From positions 1 through 36,743 of the forward strand of contig JBDZUZ010000016.1 of NCBI GenBank assembly GCA_040255445.1: 36,743 bases of DNA, read 5' to 3'. Positions 1 to 8,307 of the stretch are shown piece by piece. The position numbers and the translations under genes were made by a program. This DNA comes from JBDZUZ01 sp040255445. GTDB lineage: Bacteria; Planctomycetota; Phycisphaerae; Phycisphaerales; UBA1924. Each line of letters opens with the position of its first letter. Within the stretch, counting starts at the first letter, position 1. Below the pieces are notes generated by a model. That model did not search any database, was not told where the DNA came from, and saw only the letters and a program-made list of their open reading frames with translations.

Positions 1-1823
1 GTGAGCCGCGTGCGGAGCGGCACCGTGACGGCCTTGGCCACGTCCACACTGGGAGTCTGTGATGCGATGAATTCAAAGTCCGATGCGGTGACCGCGCGGG
101 AGCGGGTGGCGAGTTCGCGGCGGGCGCGGACCTTGGCATCGTCGAGCAGTTCGGCGTCCTTGCCGCCGGTGGCGGCGACGGGGTTGACAGCGCTGGTGAT
201 CCCGAGGGTGGAATCTGAGAAGGACTCGATGGCGGCGACGGGGACGTTGCCGGCGGCGCCGCCGCCGTAGGCGTACGCGCGGGCGATGATGCGGCCCAGG
301 CCGGGGACGGCGGGCGGGATGCGGCCGCGGCGGCCGTCGCCGAAGGTGATGGTTCCGGCCTCTGGGTCGAGTGCGAAGACGCGATCGGTGGGAGACGCGG
401 AGTCGAGATCGGCGGCGGTCCAGGCGACGAGCGGTGAATCGTCCTGCGGGCCTTCCTGGATCTGGAGGTCGAGGGTGCCCTCCTGGATGTTGGTGTTGCG
501 GAGCTGGAAGGTCTGGCCGGATGTGCCGTCGGAGACGCCGAGGATCTCGCCGGTGACGGTGGTGCGGTTGACGACGGGGACGGCGTTGAACGTGGTGATG
601 CGGAGGCGGGGCGAACTCTGGTTGAGTGTGCGCTGCGCGAGCGTGATGCGGAGCCAGCCGGGGAGCTCTTGCAGGTCCTGTGCGAGTGGGTGGAGGATCT
701 GCGGGAGTGTGTCTTCGTTCTCGATCGCATCGGCGCCGGCTTCGAGGCTGTCGCGGATGAGGTCGACATAGTCGGGGAGGAGCGCTGCGCAGTCGCCGGT
801 GGTGGGGAGCGTGCCGATGCGATCGTCGATGATCCCGATCGCCGCGGGTCCGAAGAGGCGGCAGACGGCGACGGGGTCGATTGCCTCATCGCGGAGGTTG
901 GACCACGTGGCGGCGGTCGCGATGTCGGCGGGGATGAAGAAGGAGATCGCGCCCGAGCGCTTGAGCCGGTCGGTGGTGTCGATGACGGGGCCGGCGGCGG
1001 TGACGTCAACGGGGTTGCCGTCTTCATCGAGGACGTGGAGCCAGTCGATGTCGGGGGCATCTTCCGCGGCGGGCGCGAGCGGGCCGCAGGTGCACGCGCC
1101 TTCCTGGGTCGGCTGCTCGTCGTCGTCGAGCTGGACGGTCAGCGTGACGCGGACGCCGATGAAGCCGGCGGTGGGGGCGGCGTTGAAATTCAGGCCGAGC
1201 CAGAGGTAGCCGTGATCGAGGTCTTCGGGGAGGAGGTCGATCGGGTCGGCGGGCATATCGCCGAGTTTGGGTTTCTCGCCGTCCCAGCGGAGGCTGAAGA
1301 ACTCATTGTGCTCGGGGCTCTCGCCGGCCGCGTCGAGGCGGGGGTCGTCGTTGGGCGCATCACTCGTGCCGTCTTCGAGGAGGAGCAGGTCGGTGAGGAA
1401 GGGGTTCTTCGTGGTGGCGAGCGCGGCGATCTCGCAGGGCGTGGTGTCGACGCTCTGCGTGCTCTCGAAGGTGAGGGTCTCGCCCGCGGCGGTGGCTTCG
1501 AAGGCGGCGGCGGCGGCGAGTGTGCCGGCGGTTGCGGTGGTGGGGGCATCGAGCAGGAGCGCAACGTACGTGGAGGCGGCCTCGGCGGGTCGGAGGGTGA
1601 CGCCGAGCAGTTTTAAGAACTCGAGGTGGTTCTTCTCGGGGACGCGGTTGAGGCGGTAGGCGAGTTGTTCGGCGAGGTGCGCGAAGAGCTGGAGGAGCGT
1701 GATGCCCGGGTCGCTCTGGTTCCAGTTGGTCCAGTCGGGGGTGTGCTGCGGGATGCGGCGTATCAGTTCCTGGACCGCGCGGTCGTAGGTGAGGTCGTCG
1801 AGCTTGGGCGGGGTGATGGGCAT
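1..1823 (-). CDS. Baseplate protein, Pvc11/Afp11 (gp6/baseplate J-like), C-terminus cut by window edge
   Basis: The reading frame on the minus strand starts with ATG at 1823 and runs open to base 1, giving about 607 residues. The N-terminus reads MPITPPKLDDLTYD, followed by IPQHTPDWTNWN, QSDPGITLLQLFAHLAEQL and YRLNRVPEKNHLEFLKLLGV. This is the typical opening of putative baseplate assembly proteins of contractile injection systems. Near the edge, SRAVTASDFEFIASQTPSV resembles the later conserved block of the same family. In Pvc and Afp particles this protein forms the baseplate wedge ring with the gp25-like protein. The start overlaps the stop of the gp25-like gene (TGATG), so the two are translationally coupled. 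The C-terminus lies outside the window. Confidence 0.9.
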   Translation of the reverse strand, partial: MPITPPKLDDLTYDRAVQELIRRIPQHTPDWTNWNQSDPGITLLQLFAHLAEQLAYRLNRVPEKNHLEFLKLLGVTLRPAEAASTYVALLLDAPTTATAGTLAAAAAFEATAAGETLTFESTQSVDTTPCEIAALATTKNPFLTDLLLLEDGTSDAPNDDPRLDAAGESPEHNEFFSLRWDGEKPKLGDMPADPIDLLPEDLDHGYLWLGLNFNAAPTAGFIGVRVTLTVQLDDDEQPTQEGACTCGPLAPAAEDAPDIDWLHVLDEDGNPVDVTAAGPVIDTTDRLKRSGAISFFIPADIATAATWSNLRDEAIDPVAVCRLFGPAAIGIIDDRIGTLPTTGDCAALLPDYVDLIRDSLEAGADAIENEDTLPQILHPLAQDLQELPGWLRITLAQRTLNQSSPRLRITTFNAVPVVNRTTVTGEILGVSDGTSGQTFQLRNTNIQEGTLDLQIQEGPQDDSPLVAWTAADLDSASPTDRVFALDPEAGTITFGDGRRGRIPPAVPGLGRIIARAYAYGGGAAGNVPVAAIESFSDSTLGITSAVNPVAATGGKDAELLDDAKVRARRELATRSRAVTASDFEFIASQTPSVDVAKAVTVPLRTRL

Positions 1824-2227
1824 CAGGCGCCTCCCTCGGTGAGGAAGAAGGGGAAGACGAGGTTGTGCGCGGTGTTGGTGGCGCGGACGACGTAATCGAT
1901 GTCGATGAGCGCCACGTTTTCGCGTGAGTCGTCGGCGCGGGCGGTGACGTTCTCGAGCTTGATGCGGGGCTCCCACTCGATGAGGGCTCGGCGGATGCGA
2001 CGCTCGAGCTCGCGGTGGGTGGCGGCGTTGTTGGGCTCGAAGACGAAGCGGCGGAGTCCGACGCCGAACTCGGGCAGCATGGGGCGCTCGAGCGGTTCGG
2101 TGTGGAGGATGAGCTCGATTGCTTGTTCGACGAGGTCTTCGTGGCGCGCGTAGGAGAGCGAGCCGTTCGCGGGGGCGAAGGGGAAGGGGAAGCCGGAACC
2201 GAGATGGGCTTTGGTGTGGTTGCGCAT
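1823..2227 (-). CDS. gp25-like baseplate wedge protein (Pvc9/Afp9)
   Basis: The product has 134 residues, the usual size for GPW/gp25 proteins. Family features are GFPFPF near the N-terminus, the block HEDLVEQAIELILHTEPLER followed by PMLPEFGVGLRRFVFEPNN, and the basic helix ELERRIRRALIEWEPRI. These match the gp25-like fold, including the EPR region of that family. It should sit in the baseplate wedge next to the Pvc11-like protein and help attach the sheath. It overlaps the neighbouring genes by single bases at both ends (2227 and 1823), so it belongs to one tightly coupled operon. Confidence 0.93.
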   Translation of the reverse strand: MRNHTKAHLGSGFPFPFAPANGSLSYARHEDLVEQAIELILHTEPLERPMLPEFGVGLRRFVFEPNNAATHRELERRIRRALIEWEPRIKLENVTARADDSRENVALIDIDYVVRATNTAHNLVFPFFLTEGGA

Positions 2228-3009
2228 CAGATGATCAAGGGTGGTCCCGCCGTGATGCCGGTGGGTGCGACGACGACGGTGTGCGTGTGGGTGCCGTACA
2301 GCGAGTTGTCGATGAGGACGAGGCTGCCCTGCGGTGTGCCGGTGGTCTGGAGCTGAATGCCGGCGGGGGCTTCGAGGCGGATGGTGGTGGCGCGGAGCGT
2401 GAGCATCGTGGGAGATTCCATCGAGACATCGCCGCCGGCGCTGTTCATAGAGATCGAGGAGCCGGTCGCGGTGCGCATGGTGATGCCGCCGGAGGGCGAG
2501 TCATCGAGTTCGATGGAGTTGCCGGCCGCGGTGGTGATCGAGATGCGGCCGCGGCCGGGGGCATCGTCGAGCTCGATCAGGTGGCCGGATTGCGAGCGGA
2601 GCGTGACCTTCTCGGCGGCGGCCGAGTCGTCGAAGGTGAGTTCGTGTCCGGAGCGGGAGACGAAGGTGCGGGTGTTGTTGGTGGGGGAGCGGTCGGCGGT
2701 GTCGGGGGGCGGGGAGTTGCGGTTCCAGACCGAGCCGAGGATGACGGGGTAGCTGACATCGCCGTGTTCGAAGGCGACGACGACTTCATCGCCGATCTCC
2801 GGGAGGAAGTGCATGCCGCGGTTCTCGCCGGCCATGGGGACCATCATGCGTGCGGCGGCGGAGCGTTCGCCGTCGCCCATGGAGAGGTACTCGACGTGGT
2901 AGCGGCCGTCGCCGTCGATATCGGTGACGCGGGCGAGCACGACGCCGAAGATGCGGCGTTCGCGGGCCTGCTCGAGTTGCGGTCCCATCAGGGATTCGAT
3001 CGCGCTCAT
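2227..3009 (-). CDS. gp5/VgrG-like central spike protein (C-terminal half of a Pvc8-type spike)
   Basis: The product has 260 residues. Residues about 18-100 form an OB-fold domain, seen in RIFGVVLARVTDIDGDGRYHV, MVPMAGENRGMHFLPEIGDE and VVVAFEHGDVSYPVILGSVW; the last is the usual gp5/VgrG signature. The rest is a series of short beta repeats (SGHELTFDD, SGHLIELDD, AGNSIELDD, TGSSISM) that suggest a trimeric beta-helix. The end contains GTHTHTVVV. It should form the piercing spike below the tube. In Pvc8 and Afp8 this part is fused to the gpD-like hub; here the hub is the preceding gene, which overlaps it by 4 bp. Confidence 0.92.
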   Translation of the reverse strand: MSAIESLMGPQLEQARERRIFGVVLARVTDIDGDGRYHVEYLSMGDGERSAAARMMVPMAGENRGMHFLPEIGDEVVVAFEHGDVSYPVILGSVWNRNSPPPDTADRSPTNNTRTFVSRSGHELTFDDSAAAEKVTLRSQSGHLIELDDAPGRGRISITTAAGNSIELDDSPSGGITMRTATGSSISMNSAGGDVSMESPTMLTLRATTIRLEAPAGIQLQTTGTPQGSLVLIDNSLYGTHTHTVVVAPTGITAGPPLII

Positions 3010-4364
3010 GTGCTGCTGTCCTGTGGGCGGGGCATGCCGGGCCTTCGCGCGGCGAAGGTGGTGCGGAGGCCTTGTTTGTCGAAGGTGTGCGTGGCCTGGG
3101 TGACGTAGTAGAAGCCGTCGAAGGGCTCGCGCAGGCCGCGGATTTCGGTGTAGTTGCCGGGGCGCAGTCGCGGGAGGCCGACGGTGCTGGCCTGGATGGT
3201 GAGGAACTTGCGGGCTTCCTGGCGGAGCTTTGTGTCGGCCATGAAGCGGGCGCGCTGCGGATCGGTGTTGGTCTGGTTGGCGATGATGAGGGGGTTGGTG
3301 CGGCCGGGGAAGAAGTGGTCGCGGAGCGTGGGGCCGGCGGAGGGTTGCGACTCGAGCGCGGCGTCGTATTGCAGCTCATCGGCGAGGAGTGTGTCGGCGG
3401 CGGTGCTGGATTCGCTGACGCGGTCGGGGCGCTCGCGGTCGCGGTGGCGGCCGCGGACCTCGACGGAAGTGGGCTGCTGGACGACCTGGAGCGTTGGTGT
3501 GAAGGTGACGAGGGTGCTGTCGCGCTCGATGGTGAGGGTTTCGGAATCGGGGTCGTCGAAGGGGATGCGCGAGCGGGCGGGCTCGAAGTAGAAGCGTTGT
3601 TCGGGGATGTCGGCATCCAGATCGGCGAAGGCGATGAAGAGCTCGGCGTCGAGGCGTTCGGCGAGTTTCTTGAGATAGTCGAGGTAGGACTGACCGTCCT
3701 GCAGGCCTTCGGCGACGCCCTGGCCGGGCTGCGAGGCCCAGGCGGGGAAAGCGGTGCGCGGGTCTTGTGGCCGGCGGAGCGGGAAGTTCGCGAGCGTGAG
3801 AACTTCGCGGACGATGTCGAGCTCGCTGCGCGGCGGGTTGCAGAACTCGACGCGGGAGCGGTGTTTGTCCTTGAGGCGGCTGAGATCGTCCTCGCCGGTG
3901 ATGGTGAGTTCGCACTTCTCGCCGAAGGTGAAGCGCATGTCGGTGATGGGGCCGGCGATCATGGGGACCCAGCGGTGGGCGCGCTGGGTGGCTTCGCTCT
4001 GGGAGCGGTGCTGATCGGGCCAGTAGCGGAGTGAGATGCGGAGGCGCTTGCCGAAGGCGAAGGTCTGGAAGTCGTTGTACTTGTACCGCGGCCAGGCGAG
4101 CGTGGTGGAGGAGGAACGGGCGGCGCCGTTGGTGGTGCGCGGGTCGGGGGCGGTGCGCCAGTTGCTCAGGACGACGGTGTACTGGGAGACATCGGTGTGT
4201 TCCTGCTTGATCTCGACCTTGCTGATGTCGGCGGCGATGGAGGCATCGACTGGCTCGCCGCGTTCGGGGCCGGCGACGAGCGAATCGCCCAGAAGCTCGA
4301 GGCGCACAGCGGGCGCCATGTAGCTGAGGATGGCGGGGCGGGGTGTGGTGGCGAGCGAGGTCAT
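3006..4364 (-). CDS. gpD-like hub protein (phage late control D / N-terminal half of VgrG/Pvc8)
   Basis: The product has 452 residues and starts at ATG 4364; a second Met lies 15 codons in. It resembles gpD/gp27-like hub proteins. Examples are the first beta barrel (VEIKQEHTDVSQYTVVLSNW), FAFGKRLRISLRYWPD, the segment MIAGPITDMRFTFGEKCELT, and the end RKFLTIQASTVGLPRLRPGN with YYVTQATHTFDKQGLRTTF. It should form the trimeric hub joining tube and spike. The stop overlaps the start of the spike gene (ATGA), so hub and spike are probably made in equal amounts from two chains where well-studied systems use one. Confidence 0.88.
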   Translation of the reverse strand: MTSLATTPRPAILSYMAPAVRLELLGDSLVAGPERGEPVDASIAADISKVEIKQEHTDVSQYTVVLSNWRTAPDPRTTNGAARSSSTTLAWPRYKYNDFQTFAFGKRLRISLRYWPDQHRSQSEATQRAHRWVPMIAGPITDMRFTFGEKCELTITGEDDLSRLKDKHRSRVEFCNPPRSELDIVREVLTLANFPLRRPQDPRTAFPAWASQPGQGVAEGLQDGQSYLDYLKKLAERLDAELFIAFADLDADIPEQRFYFEPARSRIPFDDPDSETLTIERDSTLVTFTPTLQVVQQPTSVEVRGRHRDRERPDRVSESSTAADTLLADELQYDAALESQPSAGPTLRDHFFPGRTNPLIIANQTNTDPQRARFMADTKLRQEARKFLTIQASTVGLPRLRPGNYTEIRGLREPFDGFYYVTQATHTFDKQGLRTTFAARRPGMPRPQDSST

Positions 4365-4397
4365 GGGTTGTGTTGCTGTGCGGATATCCGGGGTGGG

Positions 4398-4592
4398 CTA
4401 GAGGCCGCGGCGGCGGCGGAGTTCATCGAGTTCCTGGCGGAGGATTTCGAGAACGATCGGGCGGAGGCGCTCTGTGAGCTCGTCGTCGGAGAGGTCGGCG
4501 AGTCTGGATGACGGCGCCGGCGCGGGCGGCGCTTCATCGCGCGGGGCGGCGGGGATGATCTGGGTTGTGACTTCTCCGATGTGGACGGGCAT
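4398..4592 (-). CDS. Small DUF5908 family protein (Pvc6-like)
   Basis: This 64-residue product begins MPVHIGEVTTQIIP, passes through a Pro/Ala-rich linker and ends in a charged helix (LSDDELTERLRPIVLEILRQ) with an Arg-rich tail. Small proteins with an N-terminal beta segment of the form M-P-hydrophobic-x-I-x-E-hydrophobic occur at this place in Pvc-type clusters and are classed as DUF5908. Its role is not well established. It lies between the LysM tube-cap gene and the hub gene, 23 bases after the former. The assignment rests on size, N-terminus and synteny. Confidence 0.75.
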   Translation of the reverse strand: MPVHIGEVTTQIIPAAPRDEAPPAPAPSSRLADLSDDELTERLRPIVLEILRQELDELRRRRGL

Positions 4593-4615
4593 GGGCGCCT
4601 CGGCTGTGCTGGTGT

Positions 4616-5242
4616 TCAGGGCGCGGATGGGATGCGGAGCGTCGCGCCGGTGGCGACGAAGCGCGGGCGGTCGATGTCGTTCTCGGCGGCGATGAGCCGC
4701 CACATGGTGGGGTCGCCGTAGGCGTGGAAGGCGATGTGCGGGAGCGTCTCGCCTTCGCGGACGATGTGGATGCGGGTGCGGTCGGGGCTTTGCCGCGCGG
4801 TCTCGCGCGACTGCACATCGACCGATTCGTACGACTTGAAGGTGACGGTGAGGCGTGAGCGGAGGACCGCGCCGTTCTGATCAAAGAGCGTCATCTTCTC
4901 GACGAGCTGGGTGATGACGCCCTGAAAGGACTCGCGGCCCCAGCTGAAGGTGACGACGGGTGGGGTGTGCAGCTCGCTGTCGATGCGGACCAGGTCGCGG
5001 AGGGCTTCGAGGCGGTCGTGGACATCGGCGCGGGCATCGGTGCCGTCGAGGAGGAGGTCCATCTTGAGGGCGGAGGCCTCGCCGCGGACGAACTGGAGGA
5101 TGGGTGTGGCGAGGCCGGGCGCGGGGATCTCGGCGTAGTTGGCGCCGCGGGTGATGGTGTAGTCGGTGGGGTTGAAGAGGACCTCGATCGGCGGCGCCCC
5201 GTCGAGGGAGATGTTGGTGATGGTGGCTTTGGTGAGCGGCAT
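4616..5242 (-). CDS. LysM-containing tube cap/adaptor protein (Pvc7/Afp7, gp53-like)
   Basis: The product has 208 residues. The N-terminal part, with PIEVLFNPTDYTITRGANY followed by YAEIPAPGLATPILQFVRGE, is the conserved opening of the CIS tube-associated LysM family. Residues about 155-205 form a LysM domain: IHIVREGETLPHIAFHAYGD followed by MWRLIAAENDID. In Pvc and Afp this protein links the tube to the hub and baseplate; here LysM serves as a structural adaptor and need not bind peptidoglycan. It follows tube 2 by 27 bases. Confidence 0.92.
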   Translation of the reverse strand: MPLTKATITNISLDGAPPIEVLFNPTDYTITRGANYAEIPAPGLATPILQFVRGEASALKMDLLLDGTDARADVHDRLEALRDLVRIDSELHTPPVVTFSWGRESFQGVITQLVEKMTLFDQNGAVLRSRLTVTFKSYESVDVQSRETARQSPDRTRIHIVREGETLPHIAFHAYGDPTMWRLIAAENDIDRPRFVATGATLRIPSAP

Positions 5243-5269
5243 GGGTGTGGAGGTGGTGGTGTGTGCTGG

Positions 5270-5857
5270 CTAGAGGCCGATGGCGGCGAGCGTGTCGCCG
5301 ACGCCGGGGACCATGGCGAGGCCGAGACGTTCGAGACCCTGGTGGGAGATCTCGAGGGTTTCGATGGCGATCTCGCTGGCGCTGGCGTTGAACTTCGGGC
5401 CGGTGAGTTTGGATGGGAGCGCGCCGCGGAAGGTCCAGGCGGCGACAGGAGTGCGATCGAGCACGGGCAGCGCGATGGGTAGCGGTGTGTCGCCGCCGGT
5501 GGCGCCCGAGGAGTCGGTGAGGACGATCAGGCCCGACTTGCGGATGACGTTGCCGGAGCCGTGGAGCACGGCGTACTGCCAGTCCCAGAGGTCTGGGTTG
5601 GGTGTGACGCCGCGTTTGAAGGTGAGCGTGCCGTAGGCGGCGCGGGTGGCGAAGCGGCGGACATCGGTGTTGAGGCCGCCTTCTTCGTAGTCCTCGACCT
5701 TGAGCTGCGCATCGAGGCCCTCGACGCTCGCGAAGGTGCCGGTGAGCATGTCGGTGGTGAAGGCGGCCGCGGCGGAGATGGCGCCGAGGATGGGCGATTC
5801 TTCGTTCGCCATGAAGACATGGAAGTTGGCGGCGGTGACGGGGTTGATCAGCGGCAC
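5270..5857 (-). CDS. Second tail tube protein (Pvc5-like, gp19 family)
   Basis: The product has 195 residues and starts with GTG at 5857 behind a strong AAAGGAGGGG ribosome binding site. It has the tube-protein pattern: an N-terminal F-x-V beta strand (NFHVFMANEE), GTFASVEGLDAQLKVEDYEE, the hairpin TLTFKRGVTPNPDLWDWQYA, and the C-terminal strand IAIETLEISHQGLERL. It is longer than tube 1 (149 residues), with an insertion after the first strand. In Pvc-type particles the special tube protein joins the main tube to the baseplate, which fits its place before the LysM gene. Confidence 0.9.
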   Translation of the reverse strand: MPLINPVTAANFHVFMANEESPILGAISAAAAFTTDMLTGTFASVEGLDAQLKVEDYEEGGLNTDVRRFATRAAYGTLTFKRGVTPNPDLWDWQYAVLHGSGNVIRKSGLIVLTDSSGATGGDTPLPIALPVLDRTPVAAWTFRGALPSKLTGPKFNASASEIAIETLEISHQGLERLGLAMVPGVGDTLAAIGL

Positions 5858-5871
5858 CTTTGGCCCCTCCT

Positions 5872-7824
5872 TTACTCGAGGACCTCGACAATCCCCTCGC
5901 TGCGTCCGAGGCGGAAGACGATGAATTCAGCGGGCGCGGCGATAGCGACGCCGACCTCGACGATCAGGCGGCCCATCGCGATCGACTCGGGGGGGTTCAC
6001 CGAGCTGTCGCAGCGGACGTAGAAGGCGTCCTGCGGGGACTCGCCGCGGAGCGAGCCGTCGCGGAAGAGCGACATGAGCACGTTGAGTGTGATCTGGGTG
6101 ACCTGCATCCAGAGCGCGGGGGTGTTGGGCTCGAAGACGGTGCGTTCGAGCGCGGCGTGGCAGCGGCGCTCGATGGCGGAGAGGCCGCGGCGGACGGCGA
6201 GGTACCTGAGCCAGTGTTCGGTGGAGAGCGTGCGGGCGCCCCAGAGTTCGACGCCGCCGCCGGTGCGGGGGCGCATGGGGTTGACGCTGGGGCGCGGGTT
6301 GCCGGATGCATCGCGGTCTGGCGTGTAGAGATTGGCGATGTCGTCATCGGTGATGGGCGAGGTTGTGCCCACGGCGGTGGTGACCGGGACGTTCGCGGGG
6401 GAAACAGCGGGGCCGCGGGCGAGGTCGCGGGCGGCGATGATGCCGGCGGCGAAGCCGGTGGGCGGGCGGATGGTCTGGGGAGCGCCGACGACTTCCTGCA
6501 CGATGAGCCAGGGGGCGTAGAGCGCGGCGACGGAGACTTCATCGGGGTCGCCGATGCCGGTGGTGCTGAGAGCGGTGTGGATGGCATCGCGCCACGCGGC
6601 GGAGGCGGCGGCATCGGGGGGTTGGTAGCGGCCGGAGGTGGTGTCAATGGCGAGGGGCGGCGCGAGGAGGAGCAGGGCGCGCCAGCGGTGGGGGATCATG
6701 AGGCGGATGAGCGCGAGCTGGGTGTCGAGGACGGCAGGGAGGTCGAAGAGCGGCTCGGCGAGCTCCGGGGCGAGCGCGGCGTCGATCTCGAGGCCGATCG
6801 CGGCGTTGCAGGGGCGGAAGCAGGCGTCGGTGGCGGCGGGGGGGAGGGTGAGTGATTCGGGCTCGGAGGCGCGCCGGGCGTAGAGGTCGGGCGCATCGAT
6901 GACGGCGACCTCGGGCTCGTGGAGGAGCAGAGCGCGGCCGGTGGCGGTTGCGATCGGGTCGGCATCGTCTCCGAGAAGTTGGTCGAGAGCGTGGGACAGG
7001 GCTTCGGTGTCGTCGGGCTCGGGGCGGTCGAGGAGGCTGATGTAGCAGCGGGAGCCGCCGCACGCGAAGTAGCCGCGGACGGAGGGGGCGAGGTAGGCGC
7101 CGTCCTCGACGGGCGGGCCGAGGCGGAGGATGAACTCGCGCCAGTCGTCGCAGCGGATCAGGCGGTGGTGAGGAATGACGACGGTGCGGAAGGCATCGGC
7201 GGCGGTGCGGCGGATCTGGATGTGCGCGAGGAGTTGGTAGGTGTGGGCCGCGGCCTGTGTTGGTGATTCGTCCCACGCATCGAGCGCTGTCTGTTCGATG
7301 GCCGCGGCGATGGTGGGCTCATCGGGCGCGGTCTCGCGTCCGGCGGCCGCGGCGGCGCCGGGGACGACGACGATGTTGCGGCGGCGGCGGAGGAGCTTGC
7401 GGGCTTCCTCGGCTTCCTCGGCGGGGGTGAGCGGCGCGGGCGGCGCTGGGAGGAGATCGCCCGCATCTTCCTCCCAGTCGGCGTCGACGACGGCGAGTGT
7501 GTAGCGGATGGCCTGGCCGATCGCCATCGGGACGGCGGTGTTGTCGTCGGCGAGTTCGAAGATGTCGAAGGCGGGGGCCGCGACGGTGTCGGCGCCTTCA
7601 CCGAGCCGGCACGCGGCGATCGAGATGAGGAAGCGGTGGCCGGGGCCGGTGGTGGGCGAGGGAGAGAGCGTCGCGGAGACGGCGCGGATGCGCGTGTCGA
7701 AGCCGATGAAGCCCGCGATATCGGTGCGGACGATCGGTGTCCGCTGGGCGCGGTTGCGGCGCATGCCGTAGACGCCGGGGACGCGGAGGCTCGCGATCTG
7801 GTTATTCGATATCCAGACGGTCAT
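5872..7824 (-). CDS. Second tail sheath protein (Pvc3/Pvc4-like)
   Basis: The product has 650 residues. The N-terminus has RVPGVYGMRRNRAQRTPIVR followed by TDIAGFIGFDTRIRAVS, typical of the sheath start where PGVY precedes a strand and a small-residue GF turn. The conserved C-terminal sheath domain includes ELWGARTLST, WLRYLAVRRGLSAIERRCHA, TVFEPNTPALWMQV, FYVRCDSSVNPPESIAMGRL and the final strand EFIVFRLGRSEG. A divergent middle domain separates these. The start lies inside the preceding tube 1 gene (23-base overlap). Two sheath types are usual in Pvc/Afp clusters, the minor one sitting next to the baseplate. Confidence 0.92.
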   Translation of the reverse strand: MTVWISNNQIASLRVPGVYGMRRNRAQRTPIVRTDIAGFIGFDTRIRAVSATLSPSPTTGPGHRFLISIAACRLGEGADTVAAPAFDIFELADDNTAVPMAIGQAIRYTLAVVDADWEEDAGDLLPAPPAPLTPAEEAEEARKLLRRRRNIVVVPGAAAAAGRETAPDEPTIAAAIEQTALDAWDESPTQAAAHTYQLLAHIQIRRTAADAFRTVVIPHHRLIRCDDWREFILRLGPPVEDGAYLAPSVRGYFACGGSRCYISLLDRPEPDDTEALSHALDQLLGDDADPIATATGRALLLHEPEVAVIDAPDLYARRASEPESLTLPPAATDACFRPCNAAIGLEIDAALAPELAEPLFDLPAVLDTQLALIRLMIPHRWRALLLLAPPLAIDTTSGRYQPPDAAASAAWRDAIHTALSTTGIGDPDEVSVAALYAPWLIVQEVVGAPQTIRPPTGFAAGIIAARDLARGPAVSPANVPVTTAVGTTSPITDDDIANLYTPDRDASGNPRPSVNPMRPRTGGGVELWGARTLSTEHWLRYLAVRRGLSAIERRCHAALERTVFEPNTPALWMQVTQITLNVLMSLFRDGSLRGESPQDAFYVRCDSSVNPPESIAMGRLIVEVGVAIAAPAEFIVFRLGRSEGIVEVLE

Positions 7825-8251
7825 AGGCCAGTTCCACGGTCTCGATGGCGATCTCGTTGCCGGCGGCGCTCAGCGATGGGCCGGTGAGCTTGGTGCACCA
7901 GGCGTTGGTGAGCTTCCACTTGAAGACGCTTTCGTGCTGGTCGTTCTGGAGCTCGACGACGACATTGCGGGTGGCGGGGAAGGAGGAGCCGCCATCGCGG
8001 ACTTCCTTGCGCCACTCCCAGAGGTAGAGACTGCCGGTGATGCCGCGTTTGAGCGTGACATTCGGGTACTTCTCGAGGCCCGGGAGCTTGCGGACGGTGT
8101 TGACGCGGTCGGCGCCCTCGCGGTACTCGACGGGCGTGTTCTCGCTGTCGAGGCCGGACACATCCTGGAAGGCGGCGATGGTGTCGCCGTCGATGCTGAC
8201 GATGAAGTTGAAGGCCCCGTACGGGTTTCCGTTTTCGCGGGTGACTGCCAT
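7802..8251 (-). CDS. Main tail tube protein (Pvc1/Afp1, gp19 family)
   Basis: The product has 149 residues, the standard size of CIS tube subunits. It starts at ATG 8251 after a GAGAGGA ribosome binding site. The conserved course is complete: NPYGAFNFIVSIDGD, QDVSGLDSENTPVEYREG, the hairpin VTLKRGITGSLYLWEWRKEV, and KLTGPSLSAAGNEIAIETVE followed by a short end. It should polymerise into the rigid inner tube that holds cargo. It lies directly after sheath 1 and overlaps the start of sheath 2. Confidence 0.95.
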   Translation of the reverse strand: MAVTRENGNPYGAFNFIVSIDGDTIAAFQDVSGLDSENTPVEYREGADRVNTVRKLPGLEKYPNVTLKRGITGSLYLWEWRKEVRDGGSSFPATRNVVVELQNDQHESVFKWKLTNAWCTKLTGPSLSAAGNEIAIETVELAYDRLDIE

Positions 8252-8307
8252 GACGATCCTCTCTCAGTCCGCGGCGGGGCCGCGGGCGTGTGGTGCGTGT
8301 GGTCTCA

